A stretch of 64,000 nucleotides of DNA from the NCBI GenBank assembly GCA_027021365.1, contig JALUUM010000027.1:1-64000 (forward strand). The letters are read 5' to 3'. This DNA comes from Spirochaetales bacterium. GTDB taxonomy: Bacteria > Spirochaetota > Spirochaetia > SZUA-6. The notes beneath the pieces are model-generated. The model saw nothing but the letters and a program-made list of their open reading frames with translations. It ran no database searches and had not been told where the DNA came from. Shown one piece after another: positions 1 through 8,805 of this stretch (the stretch's first letter is position 1; each line of letters starts with the position of its first letter). Both the position numbers and the translations under genes were made by a program.

Positions 1-142
1 TACCGCCTAGAGTACGGAACTAAGGCAGGATTCTCTATTACAAGCAAAACGTAGTGCCAAGAGGGTTTATTCAAATTCTAATTCCTTTTACCACAAATAT
101 TTAACAATTTGCACTGTAGAAGATGGGTCAAAGAGAAAACTT

Positions 143-446
143 GTTTCAATCCACGCCCCCGTGAAGGGGGCGACTTGGGATGTTGATAATAATGAAATAT
201 ATTTAACATGGTTTCAATCCACGCCCCCGTGAAGGGGGCGACGTTGCGGTATCACAGTTATTGGTAAGACGAGCCCTGGTTTCAATCCACGCCCCCGTGA
301 AGGGGGCGACTCTCAACCTGCTTGACAAGATCATCGTCAATCTCTGGTTTCAATCCACGCCCCCGTGAAGGGGGCGACTTCTTCCTGGTCTTCTTTTTGA
401 AGCATGTAATCAATGTTTCAATCCACGCCCCCGTGAAGGGGGCGAC
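143..446 (-). CRISPR. CRISPR array, five identical 32-bp repeats (type I-C-like)
   Basis: Five perfect 32-nt repeats start at 143, 211, 279, 347 and 415; four spacers between them are each exactly 36 nt. On the plus strand each repeat begins GTTTCAATCCACGC and ends GGGGGCGAC, with a 7-bp stem (CGCCCCC/GGGGGCG). Read on the minus strand it ends GGATTGAAAC, the form known for type I-C repeats, so transcription is inferred to run leftward with the leader on the right. The right flank is instead the IS21-type element, which begins inside what would be the next spacer (447-482). No repeat is seen left of 143 and no repeat is degenerate. No cas gene lies in the window, so subtype is inferred from the repeat only. 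Confidence 0.95.
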
Positions 447-554
447 CCGGATTCATCAAAAACCGCATAGGTGGAAATGGTAAACTGAATTCACATAGGG
501 AAGGAAAATAAAATTCCCAGTAAAATGCTCCCAAGAAATACTTGGGAGTAGAAG

Positions 555-2114
555 ATGGTAAACAAAAAGATGTACAAACGGATTCAGGAACTTAAGAAGA
601 AAGGATACGGAAAGCTTGCAATTGGGAGGAAATTAAAGTTAGATCCTGCCACTGTGCGAAAGTACTATCATATGAGTGGAGAGGAATACCAACGGTATCA
701 GCTTGAAACGCTTACGAGGGAAAAGGCATTTGATGAATACAAAGAAGAGATACTGGCAGTATATGAAAGCAATGGTAACAGGAAGCTGAATATGAGTGCA
801 GTGTATGATTATCTTGAAGAGAGATTCATTACGCTTCCGGGAGGGGAGAAATCATTAAGGAACTATATACACTTTCTGGAAGAAAGTGGTGAATTAAAAT
901 ATCAGAGCAGGGCCAGGCTATATATTAGAGTACCCGAACTTGCCTATGGAAAACAGATGCAGCTTGATTTTGGAGAGCATAGGTTGAGAAGCGGATTAAA
1001 GCTTTACATCTTTGGGCTGGTACTTTCTGCAAGCAGGTACAAATATATAGTATTTCAGGATAGGCCGTTTAAGACGATAGATGTGATACTGCACTTATTA
1101 GATGCCTTTGATTATTTTGGAGGGTATGCGGAGGAGCTTGTAATTGATCAGGATTCACTGATGGTGGTGAGTGAAGATTACGGAGAGATAGTATACACGA
1201 AACAGTTTGCATCTTTCATAGAAGAGATGGGGATCAAGATGTATGTATGTCGGAAGGCTGATCCTGAAAGCAAGGGTAAGATAGAGAATGTAATAAAGTA
1301 CGTGAAGTACAATTTTCTCTCACTGAGGGATTTTGAAACATTAGAGGAAGCGAATGAAGCTTTGGGTAAATGGCTAAAGCGTAGGGCTAATGGGAAGGTA
1401 TCGCAGGGGAGTAAGAGGATTCCCGGCATAGCGATAGAAGAGGAGAGGGAATATCTAAAACCTGTTAAGAACTCTATCTACCGAAAAGCGAGCTACCTGG
1501 GGAGGGAAGAGAGGGTAGTATCAGATAAGAGTTACATAATGGTAGGGGGTAAAGAATACTCGGTTCCGGTGGAATACCGATCTAAAGGGGTAGAGTTTTA
1601 TAAAACCGATACTGAAATATTCATTTTTGACAGCAGGAGTGGGAAAGAGATAGCGCATCATGAAATACCAAAAAGCGGAGCGAAGAAGGTATACAAGAGT
1701 GATCATTTTAGATACAAGTCTTTGAACTTAAATGAATTGGAAGAACAGGTTCTATTACTCTTTTGTGATGAAGAGTGGAAAGGATTTGTAGAAAAGACCA
1801 GAAAGGCTTTTCCCAGGTATTGTCGGGATCAATACAGTTTTGCTCTTGATAGGTTTGGAGTGATAGAAGAGATTGGGCTATTTCAGGAAGCCTTAGCCTA
1901 CTGCCTTGAGAATAGAACATACGGGATGAAAAAGCTCTATGATACCTACCAGTATCTGTTGAATGAACATAGACAAGAGCAGGAGATTATTGCAGGGGTA
2001 TTTGGAAAAGCAACTCTTGAGATTAAGAGGGCTTCAGGCGTACATGTTCCAACGAGGTCTTTAGAGAAGTATGAAACACTTCTTTCAGGTGAAGAGAGAG
2101 GTGTTGTTGAATGA
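555..2114 (+). CDS. istA: IS21-family transposase IstA
   Basis: DDE-type transposase of IS21 elements, 519 aa, the normal size for the family. Residues 1-45 carry a helix-turn-helix (motif GYGKLAIGRKLKLDPATV). The integrase core follows, with acidic residues visible at about 137 (MQLDFGEHR), about 197 (DQDS) and about 240 (PESKGKIENV). The last ATG-A overlaps the istB start (2111-2114), the translational coupling typical of istAB. The reading frame is intact, so the element may be active or recently arrived. Between the left inverted repeat and the start codon lies a short hairpin (CTCCCAAG/CTTGGGAG, about 529-548). Confidence 0.93.
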   Translation: MVNKKMYKRIQELKKKGYGKLAIGRKLKLDPATVRKYYHMSGEEYQRYQLETLTREKAFDEYKEEILAVYESNGNRKLNMSAVYDYLEERFITLPGGEKSLRNYIHFLEESGELKYQSRARLYIRVPELAYGKQMQLDFGEHRLRSGLKLYIFGLVLSASRYKYIVFQDRPFKTIDVILHLLDAFDYFGGYAEELVIDQDSLMVVSEDYGEIVYTKQFASFIEEMGIKMYVCRKADPESKGKIENVIKYVKYNFLSLRDFETLEEANEALGKWLKRRANGKVSQGSKRIPGIAIEEEREYLKPVKNSIYRKASYLGREERVVSDKSYIMVGGKEYSVPVEYRSKGVEFYKTDTEIFIFDSRSGKEIAHHEIPKSGAKKVYKSDHFRYKSLNLNELEEQVLLLFCDEEWKGFVEKTRKAFPRYCRDQYSFALDRFGVIEEIGLFQEALAYCLENRTYGMKKLYDTYQYLLNEHRQEQEIIAGVFGKATLEIKRASGVHVPTRSLEKYETLLSGEERGVVE

Positions 2115-2860
2115 AGGCATACAGAGAGGTTATGGATCAGCTACAAGCCTTAAGGCTGAGGGGGATATTTGCAAGTATTGACGAGCTTATCAGTGAGGCA
2201 GAAACTCAGAAGCAGTCATACATAAGTTTTCTTAAACAGGTTTTAAAGAGGGAGCTAGAAGATAAAGCGGAAAGGAAGTACAGGCGTAGTATCTCAGGTG
2301 CACATTTTCCTGTAAAGAAAGGGATAGAAGAGTTTGAATTTGGACGAGTAAAGGGGATAACCAAGAGCAGGGTAATACAATTACTTGATTTTAGCTGGAT
2401 AGATAAGAAGGAGAATGTCTTATTCTTTGGACCTCCCGGGTTAGGGAAAACTCATCTTTCCATAGCATTGGGATTTGAAGCTATTAAAAAGGGATACTCT
2501 GTTTGTTTCGAAAGAGTATCCAATCTTATGAAGATACTAAAGACTTCTGAACTACAGAGAAGTTCTAACTTCAGGCTAAAGAGAATATTGAAGAGTGATC
2601 TTTTTATAATTGATGAGATTGGCTATACGCCCATAGAAAGGAGGGAGGCTAATCTATTTTTCAATCTTATTAGCGAAATGTATGAAAAGGAATCTATTAT
2701 AATCACGTCTAACAAATCATTTTCCGTATGGGCAGAAATGATGGGGGATGAAGTTATGACGACAGCGATGTTGGACAGGCTCTTACATCATGCAAATATT
2801 TTCACCCTTACCGGTGAATCATATAGATTATTAAAGAGGAAGGAGGTTGAAGCTGTCTAG
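2111..2860 (+). CDS. istB: IS21-family helper ATPase IstB
   Basis: AAA+ ATPase that assists IstA in IS21 transposition and target choice, 249 aa, full length. Walker A is FFGPPGLGKTH at about 105-115 and Walker B LFIIDEIGYTP at about 165-175, as in DnaC/IstB-type ATPases. The start overlaps the istA stop by 4 bp. The stop (2860) lies 5 bp before the innermost right-end repeat (2866-2882), so coding and terminal repeats are tightly packed. Confidence 0.93.
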   Translation: MKAYREVMDQLQALRLRGIFASIDELISEAETQKQSYISFLKQVLKRELEDKAERKYRRSISGAHFPVKKGIEEFEFGRVKGITKSRVIQLLDFSWIDKKENVLFFGPPGLGKTHLSIALGFEAIKKGYSVCFERVSNLMKILKTSELQRSSNFRLKRILKSDLFIIDEIGYTPIERREANLFFNLISEMYEKESIIITSNKSFSVWAEMMGDEVMTTAMLDRLLHHANIFTLTGESYRLLKRKEVEAV

Positions 2861-4117
2861 TACTATGGGAATTTTATTTTCCGTAGGGGTGTGAATTTTA
2901 TTTTCCATCGGTATGTGAAAATCACTTTCCACTCCTATGTGAAAACTATTTTCCACAGGTATGTGAATTCTACTTGACTTTTCCATTCCTTCAGCATCAA
3001 TTGTTGCAGGTATTTCTATACAGCCATCCTTGCTTAGATTTTCAATGTAACCTTCGGTATTTAATACATTTACAGCAGGACGTAATGTCTTCCTATTTAA
3101 TAGGATATCAGCAATAACTGGTACTGCAAGTTCATCTGATTTTGTAAGTAAAATATTTTGCTCTTTAGAGTTTTTTTTACATAATAAATAATTGTCTTTT
3201 AGATATCGATCTACATTCTTACCTTCTCGCCAAGCATTAAAGATCATAGAGGGTGTTATACTAACATCGGGAGATATCTTACTACTTTCAATCCCAAATT
3301 TCCATTTTATACCCGTAAACTCTGAAGCAAAGCTCAGATACTCTCCAACGTGATAGTCAGATATATATCCCATGACATCAAAGGTCTCCCATAAGAATCT
3401 CACCAAAGGGGGAAATTCTTTCAAACTTTTCATAATCTTTTTCTTCAGTTCAGGCCGTAGATCTCTACCTGTCTTTTTTTCCACAATTTTATAAAACGTG
3501 TAAAAGTGATTCATTCCTGCTGTCCGGATATCTAAATCTGATAGGGAATACTTAAGAATCTTTGCAACCATTTTCTGAAAACTAGCATAACCATGACATA
3601 AACCAATAGCATTAATTCTTGTAAGTTTAAGTATTGCTGTAAGGATTCTAGCTTCCGGATTTGTGAAATTGATCAATAAAGTCTTTGGGCATAAACGCTC
3701 GATATCTCTAAGAATAGGAAAAATCAGATGATAGTTCCTAAGTGTATGAAATAATGCTCCAGGTCCACCATTTTCTCCGTAGATATGTTTTATTCCAAAA
3801 GCAATAGGCACACGAAAATCTTGTTCCCATAATTCCATACGATGCACAGCAACCGATAAAAAGACAAAATTAGCATCAGGCAAAGCTTCTTTTCTTTCTG
3901 TAGTAGCAGTGAATTTAATATTAGAGTTTTTCAATTTAACACATTGGCGTGCATATCCAATTCTTTCATTGAGTAACTTTTTATTTATATCTACCAAAAC
4001 TACTTTCAAATCAAAATTGTCTTGTAGATCCTTTTCCAGAATAAGATCGTGGATTAAATTTTTACTAAATTCCTTGCTTCCAGCTCCAATTAAAACAATT
4101 TTTATCCTTTGTTTCAT
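2831..4117 (-). pseudogene. Glycoside hydrolase family 4 protein, 3' end cut off by the IS
   Basis: NAD- and metal-dependent glycosidase of family GH4 (alpha-galactosidase/alpha-glucosidase/6-phospho-glycosidase group), last gene of the 7125-2831 operon. Visible family features are the N-terminal nucleotide-binding start VLIGAGSKEF, the NPE motif (INFTNPEA), the metal-ligand Cys region (IGLCHGYASF) and the metal-ligand His region (AGMNHFYTF). The native frame is recognisable to about IPATIDAEGMEK (codon near 2980); the remaining residues are a periodic translation of the IS terminal repeats (HIPVEN/HIGVES/HIPMEN/HTPTEN). Compared with the family, which continues roughly 80 residues past this motif, the C-terminal part is missing. 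The frame runs into istB on the opposite strand. Probably inactive; substrate cannot be told. Confidence 0.8.
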
Positions 4118-4124
4118 AAAGTTA

Positions 4125-5069
4125 TTATTCCTTGATAATCTTTTTTCTTTCTAGGCGAACTTCATTTAAGTACTCTTGCATAGTTTTTAGTCCAAATTCC
4201 TTCATCAAATTATCACTTGAAATATTTTGTAAATTCGAAGCAAACACTATTAAGCATTCATCATCTATAAATTCGATACTAAATGCTTCTTGGCCATATT
4301 TCTTATATAATTGATTTAAAAGATCAATATTATTATCTTGATGCAAAAGTCGTTGATCCAAATTTATTTTACTATATTTAATTGGAGAAAAACCTGCTTC
4401 TTTATTTAAATAATTTTGAACTGATTTTAATTCCCGTCCAGCAACATCTACAAAATTTGACTCTTTAGAACATACTGCAGCAACAGAAAATCCAAACTCT
4501 ATAGCCCATCTTGACAGCATTCTTCCACCGGGCCACATTGAAGACCAAATGATAAGCTCCGCACCCTTTTTTGCTAAAGCAGAACCTACTTCCCAGAAAT
4601 TCAAATCGAAACAAATGCACAACCCTAGTCGTCCAAAATCCGTTTTAAATACCGGAACAATTTTTCCTGGCAGAATACCATGTTTTAATTCTTCAAATGT
4701 TGGAAAATTCTTATGATAAATGCCTTCAATTATACCTCTTCTATTTATCAAAATAGAACTGTTATACCTAACTCCATTTTCGATAGTGAGTACTGGTAAG
4801 ACTACATAAATATTATTCTTTCTAGCACATTCAGCTATTTTGGATATTATAAAGCCATCTAACTTTTCAAAATGCTCAAATTCTTTTTCCGAACTATTAT
4901 TACAATTTTCAGGAAAAGCAACTAGATCATTTTTCAAATGAGCGGAAAGCTTTATATGGTTTCCAATCAATTCAACTATTTGCTTTTCCCAATTAGAAGA
5001 TAACTTTGGAATTCTATTTAGGTTAACAAGTGATATTCTTGCACTTTTTCCCATAAATCCCCCAATCAA
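4125..5069 (-). CDS. Carbon-nitrogen hydrolase (nitrilase superfamily)
   Basis: Predicted amidase/nitrilase-type hydrolase, 314 aa. The Glu-Lys-Cys catalytic set can be seen: Glu in VAFPENCNN (about residue 54), Lys in YHKNFPTFEE (about 118) and Cys in LGLCICFDLNFWE (about 152). The stop is 7 bp from the start of the GH4 gene, so the two are co-transcribed. A true start could be the internal ATG at MGKSARISLV, a few codons into the ORF. Coding sequence is AT-rich like the rest of this operon. The partnership of an amide hydrolase with a GH4 glycosidase, an oxidoreductase and a sugar epimerase suggests an amidated or N-acylated sugar substrate, but that is inference. Confidence 0.8.
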   Translation of the reverse strand: MIGGFMGKSARISLVNLNRIPKLSSNWEKQIVELIGNHIKLSAHLKNDLVAFPENCNNSSEKEFEHFEKLDGFIISKIAECARKNNIYVVLPVLTIENGVRYNSSILINRRGIIEGIYHKNFPTFEELKHGILPGKIVPVFKTDFGRLGLCICFDLNFWEVGSALAKKGAELIIWSSMWPGGRMLSRWAIEFGFSVAAVCSKESNFVDVAGRELKSVQNYLNKEAGFSPIKYSKINLDQRLLHQDNNIDLLNQLYKKYGQEAFSIEFIDDECLIVFASNLQNISSDNLMKEFGLKTMQEYLNEVRLERKKIIKE

Positions 5070-5137
5070 TATTTTAAATCAAAATATTCATTTTTTTATT
5101 TAATTTTATTTGATAAATGATTAGACTGATTTATTAT

Positions 5138-6208
5138 TTACATATTATTTACAAAAATTACTCCTAACATTTCATCCGGATTAGACAGTGCTTTATTTAT
5201 TTCCCTATCTACATGTTCTAATGGAATTATATGGCTAGTTAATATATCAACATCCAATTTTCTTTCAGAAATAAGGCGCATACATAATTCGAGATTTGAA
5301 CGAGCAGACCATCTCACATAAACTTCTGGATATGATCCACCATACTCCCATTTACTATCATGATAACCTGGTCCTATTCGTGCTGCACGGTAAATATCAA
5401 TATTATTCATTCCTCCTATTAAATTATCATACTGAAATCTTGGCCATCCAACTACAACTATACGACCCATTGGATGCCCGTCTGGAGAAACTTTCATACA
5501 TTTAATTAAAGAATTTATAGTTTTATTTGCATCTCCCTCAAAAGCTAGTACTGCATTATCCAGACCATTTTTCCTTGTAAAGTTATTTGTCATCTCTATT
5601 TCATCTTTATTATCTATGTCTATAGCAGCATCAATACCCCATTTTCTGGCAATCTTGTTACGGAACGGTATTAAATCCCAACCAATTACAAAATTACCCG
5701 CCAACTGATATAAACGCGCTGTCAGCTGCCCTACAAGTCCTAATCCAATAACCGCAGTATATTCTCCAAGTTGCGTTTTACTTCTCCTTACTGCATGCAA
5801 TGCAGTTGACATTAGCATAGCATATGAGCCCTGGCAGAAACTAACATTATTTGGAAGTTGTACACACAGATTTTGTGGGATTACAGCATAGTTTGCATGT
5901 AACGCATAACCCATGCCAACACAGGCTACTCGATCTCCAATTTTGAAACCATTTACTTTATTCCCAACAGCCAATACAACTCCTGAATTTGAATAACCAA
6001 AAGTTCTGGGATTATTATCTTGTTTTAATATATCTCTTTTTTTACTAAAGGATCGCCAACCTCCAATCTCAGTACCTGGACTAACCAAAGAAGCATGTAC
6101 CTGAATTAAAATCATGCCCGGTTTGAGTTCTGGAATATCTTGTTCTTTTAGACGGATGTGACCGTTTCCATATAACATGGCAACAATTCTTTTTTTTGGT
6201 ATTCCCAT
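5138..6208 (-). CDS. Medium-chain dehydrogenase/reductase of the SPGTE type
   Basis: MDR-superfamily oxidoreductase, 356 aa, likely NAD(P)-dependent oxidation of a sugar or polyol. It shows the SPGTE motif near residue 42 (ASLVSPGTEIGGW), the GroES-like half with GDRVACVGMGYA, and the Rossmann half with AVIGLGLVGQLTA. The zinc-binding Cys/His set of classical alcohol dehydrogenases is not seen, matching the zinc-poor branch related to BchC and inositol/sorbitol-type proteins. It lies between the epimerase (6253-7125) and the CN hydrolase with short gaps, in the same AT-rich operon. Confidence 0.8.
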   Translation of the reverse strand: MGIPKKRIVAMLYGNGHIRLKEQDIPELKPGMILIQVHASLVSPGTEIGGWRSFSKKRDILKQDNNPRTFGYSNSGVVLAVGNKVNGFKIGDRVACVGMGYALHANYAVIPQNLCVQLPNNVSFCQGSYAMLMSTALHAVRRSKTQLGEYTAVIGLGLVGQLTARLYQLAGNFVIGWDLIPFRNKIARKWGIDAAIDIDNKDEIEMTNNFTRKNGLDNAVLAFEGDANKTINSLIKCMKVSPDGHPMGRIVVVGWPRFQYDNLIGGMNNIDIYRAARIGPGYHDSKWEYGGSYPEVYVRWSARSNLELCMRLISERKLDVDILTSHIIPLEHVDREINKALSNPDEMLGVIFVNNM

Positions 6209-6252
6209 AATATTTTGACTCTCCCTTGCTTTCTTTTATTTTATTGATATTG

Positions 6253-7125
6253 CTATTCGTTAAAAAGCTTTCTAGCATAACGAAGATCATGTTCTATTAA
6301 ATTATTAACTTTATCACCATATATTTGGTCTAAAGTATCAGTATCAGTGTATTCAGCACTGAAACAGATATCTCCTTTATACTTACGTCTCTTTAATTCA
6401 TTTACAATCTTTCTCCAGGAAGCAAAACCTTGATTACCCAATGTGAAATGATGATACCATTTGGGTTCACTATTATTTGAGCAAGTAATCTTTTCCCAAT
6501 ATGCATTTTTAAAATTCACCAATACAAGATGTGACCAAACAATATCAATAGCCATTCTTTCCGGTTCTCCTGCTAAACCACAATGTCCAATATCCAGAAT
6601 GGCACCAACGAGATTCCTATCATACTGCTCAATTAGATGCATTAGTCCAATAGAACTATTAACCATGTTTCCACAATGATTTTGAACTCCAAGCACTACT
6701 CCATATTTATCTAAAAAGGGTAAAAGTTTATCATATTTTTGACGTAAGTATTTCTCTGTTGCATAATAACCAATTTTAGTATCTATCTCAGCCATAACAC
6801 GGATGATAGGTATTCCAAGATCTCCGCAAACGGAAATAATATATTCACTAGGATCACTCGTTACACTTCTTATACTCAAACCAAATTGTTTAAAAATCTT
6901 TACAGCTTTCGGTAGATAAGTAGAAACATTTTTTGGTGTAACTTGATAATTCTTACGGATTGGTAATTCTACTCCATCAAAGCCAAGATATTTAACAAGT
7001 CTAGCCAATTCATATAGATCCTTATCCGGCCAAGGTTTTAAAAAAAGTGTAAAAATATTCTTATTCTTTACTTCTTCCATTTTATTATCGTTGATTAAGT
7101 TCACTCTCATTCTCCATTCATTCAA
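6253..7125 (-). CDS. Sugar phosphate isomerase/epimerase (xylose isomerase-like TIM barrel)
   Basis: AP-endonuclease-2/xylose-isomerase-like TIM barrel, 290 aa, first gene of the leftward carbohydrate operon. Family signs are LGFDGVELP in the first strand region, VQNHCGNM in the middle (metal-site His), LDIGHCGLAGEP (Asp/His metal ligands) and a late HFTLGNQGF. Members catalyse epimerisation or isomerisation of sugars, inositols or hydroxypyruvate; the substrate cannot be deduced. Start choice among the internal ATGs (the downstream one at MRVNLIND is possible) is uncertain. Confidence 0.75.
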   Translation of the reverse strand: MNEWRMRVNLINDNKMEEVKNKNIFTLFLKPWPDKDLYELARLVKYLGFDGVELPIRKNYQVTPKNVSTYLPKAVKIFKQFGLSIRSVTSDPSEYIISVCGDLGIPIIRVMAEIDTKIGYYATEKYLRQKYDKLLPFLDKYGVVLGVQNHCGNMVNSSIGLMHLIEQYDRNLVGAILDIGHCGLAGEPERMAIDIVWSHLVLVNFKNAYWEKITCSNNSEPKWYHHFTLGNQGFASWRKIVNELKRRKYKGDICFSAEYTDTDTLDQIYGDKVNNLIEHDLRYARKLFNE

Positions 7126-7336
7126 AATTTTTCTTATAATAAAACTAAAAAAACCTTTTTTATAAATAGTAAAAGTTATTCAATATATAGCAAAAAGTAT
7201 GATTTTAGGCTTTTAAACATTTATCTTGAAATAATGAAAAGCATAAGAATAACCTTTAAAGGCAATTTGCAATTATTTCCCTTCTAAACTATCATAGAAA
7301 ACTACCAGGCAAGCGGTTGATACGGGGGCGGTTGAT
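7126..7336. other. Intergenic region between divergent AT-rich operon and radA
   Basis: About 210 bp separating the leftward carbohydrate operon from radA. It contains the radA promoter candidate (7267-7295) and an AT-rich part on the operon side. The composition of the coding sequence changes visibly across this gap: AT-rich to the left, clearly more GC-rich from 7.3 kb on. Confidence 0.6.
7267..7295 (+). promoter_or_regulatory. Promoter candidate for radA
   Basis: TTGCAA at 7267-7272, 17-bp spacer, TATCAT at 7290-7295. Predicted transcript start near 7302, giving about a 35-nt leader before the radA ATG at 7337. Confidence 0.5.
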
Positions 7337-8731
7337 ATGGGAAAGAAAGAAAAGAGCCTTTTTGTATGCAAGAACTGCGGACACACAGAACCAAGGTGGC
7401 TCGGAAGGTGCCCGGAATGCGGAAGCTGGAACACCTTTGTAGAGGAGAAGGCACAGGGTAAGGGGAGCGGGACAAAAGTGCTGGAAGCAGCGGTTCCCGT
7501 GCCTCTATCATCGATAAAGAATGAAGTATCTGCAAGGCTTAATAGCGGAATTAAAGAGTTCGACAGGGTAATCGGGGGAGGAATAATAAAGGGTTCTGCC
7601 GTGCTGGTAGGGGGAGAGCCAGGTATCGGAAAATCGACTCTAATGCTCCAGATTGCATCTAGGCTGGATACTAAAGGGAGAATCCTCTACATATCCGGGG
7701 AGGAGTCGCCCGGGCAGGTAAAGATGCGGGCCGACAGGCTGGGACTAAACGTGGAAAATATCGAGGTACTTTCCGAGACCGGCCTTTCCTCCATTATCGA
7801 CGTGTTGAACAATGTAAAGCCCGTAATGGTTGTTGTGGATTCAATTCAAACCCTCTATGCAGAAGAGATAGATTCCGCACCCGGCAATGTCAACCAGATA
7901 AAGTACTGTACACAGAAGCTCATTGAATGGATAAAGATGCGGGATGTTATTCTACTGCTCGTAGCTCATGTGACAAAGGAGGGCCTTATTGCAGGGCCCA
8001 AGGTCGCAGAGCACATGGTGGACACCGTGATCTTTTTCGACAGGGGAGAGGCCGATGTAAGGTTCTTGAGGGTAAACAAGAACAGGTTCGGTTCCACAGA
8101 CGAGCTTGGCTTTTTCAGGATGACAGAGAGGGGGCTTAAGGAGATAACAGACCCTGCCAGCCTGTTTCTGATACACAGAAACGGTAGTCTTCCCCCGGGT
8201 GTGGCAATGGCAATTGTCTATGAGGGGACAAGGACCTTCCTCGTAGAGATACAGAGCCTTGTTGTTCCTGCAAAGGCCGGTATCTCCAGGGTCTTTTCCG
8301 ATACCATCGACCCCAGAAGGGTATCAAGAATTGCCGCTGTCCTGGAAAAGAGCCTGAAACTTAAGATACCCAATATGGACCTCTACGTTAATGTGGCAGG
8401 AGGAATGCGGCTCCACGAGGTTGGAATGGAACTTCCCCTTGCACTTTCAATCTACTCTGCAAGGATGAATACACCTCTTCCCCCTTCAACGGCATACATA
8501 GGCGAGGTAAGCCTTTCTGGAGAGATAAGGTCTGTCTCGCACCTATCAAAGAGGATCAAGGCGGGAAGCGACCTGAAGCTTGATAAAATCTTTGTGCCGG
8601 AGTTTTCGGGTGAACAGTTTGCAGGTATTGCGGGTGCAAAACCAAATGCTCAAAACAAAAGCAGAAACGAGAACAGGGTTCTAAGGGTCAAAACGATAAA
8701 GGATGCGGTAAAAAAGGCTTTTGGCGCTTAA
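7337..8731 (+). CDS. radA: DNA repair protein RadA (Sms)
   Basis: RecA-like ATPase that promotes branch migration in recombinational repair, 464 aa, standard length. The N-terminal zinc finger is C11-x2-C14 with C25-x2-C28; Walker A is GGEPGIGKST near residue 95; the RadA-specific KNRFG motif is near 247-251; the C-terminal Lon-protease-like domain follows (GGMRLHEVGMELPLA, GEVSLSGEIR). All key motifs are present. It is transcribed rightward and converges with the dihydroorotate-dehydrogenase-like gene. Confidence 0.97.
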   Translation: MGKKEKSLFVCKNCGHTEPRWLGRCPECGSWNTFVEEKAQGKGSGTKVLEAAVPVPLSSIKNEVSARLNSGIKEFDRVIGGGIIKGSAVLVGGEPGIGKSTLMLQIASRLDTKGRILYISGEESPGQVKMRADRLGLNVENIEVLSETGLSSIIDVLNNVKPVMVVVDSIQTLYAEEIDSAPGNVNQIKYCTQKLIEWIKMRDVILLLVAHVTKEGLIAGPKVAEHMVDTVIFFDRGEADVRFLRVNKNRFGSTDELGFFRMTERGLKEITDPASLFLIHRNGSLPPGVAMAIVYEGTRTFLVEIQSLVVPAKAGISRVFSDTIDPRRVSRIAAVLEKSLKLKIPNMDLYVNVAGGMRLHEVGMELPLALSIYSARMNTPLPPSTAYIGEVSLSGEIRSVSHLSKRIKAGSDLKLDKIFVPEFSGEQFAGIAGAKPNAQNKSRNENRVLRVKTIKDAVKKAFGA

Positions 8732-8805
8732 TTTGAAGCCCAGGCATTTAATATGAAGCCTAATGCTCAGCTTGATTCGGTGCCTGCTCTGTGGCTCAGT
8801 GCCAC

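Larger units (their letters stand above)
462..2975 (+). mobile_element. IS21-family insertion sequence (istA-istB) with multiple terminal repeats
   Basis: Two overlapping genes istA and istB are flanked by related terminal sequences. A perfect 17-bp inverted match GGAAAATAAAATTCCCA lies at 503-519 and, inverted, at 2866-2882. Outward of it are further copies of a unit resembling TTCACATA-N4-TGGAAAAT: four on the right (about 2866-2970) and about two on the left (about 460-519), as is usual for IS21 ends. Exact termini are uncertain by about 15 bp. The left flank is a CRISPR array and the right flank is the broken 3' end of a glycosidase gene, so no target duplication can be read; the two flanks were probably not originally contiguous. 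Confidence 0.85.

Noticed and set aside
8791..8805. Terminator after the PyrD-like gene
   Set aside because: A 5-bp hairpin is present but no T-run follows on either strand.
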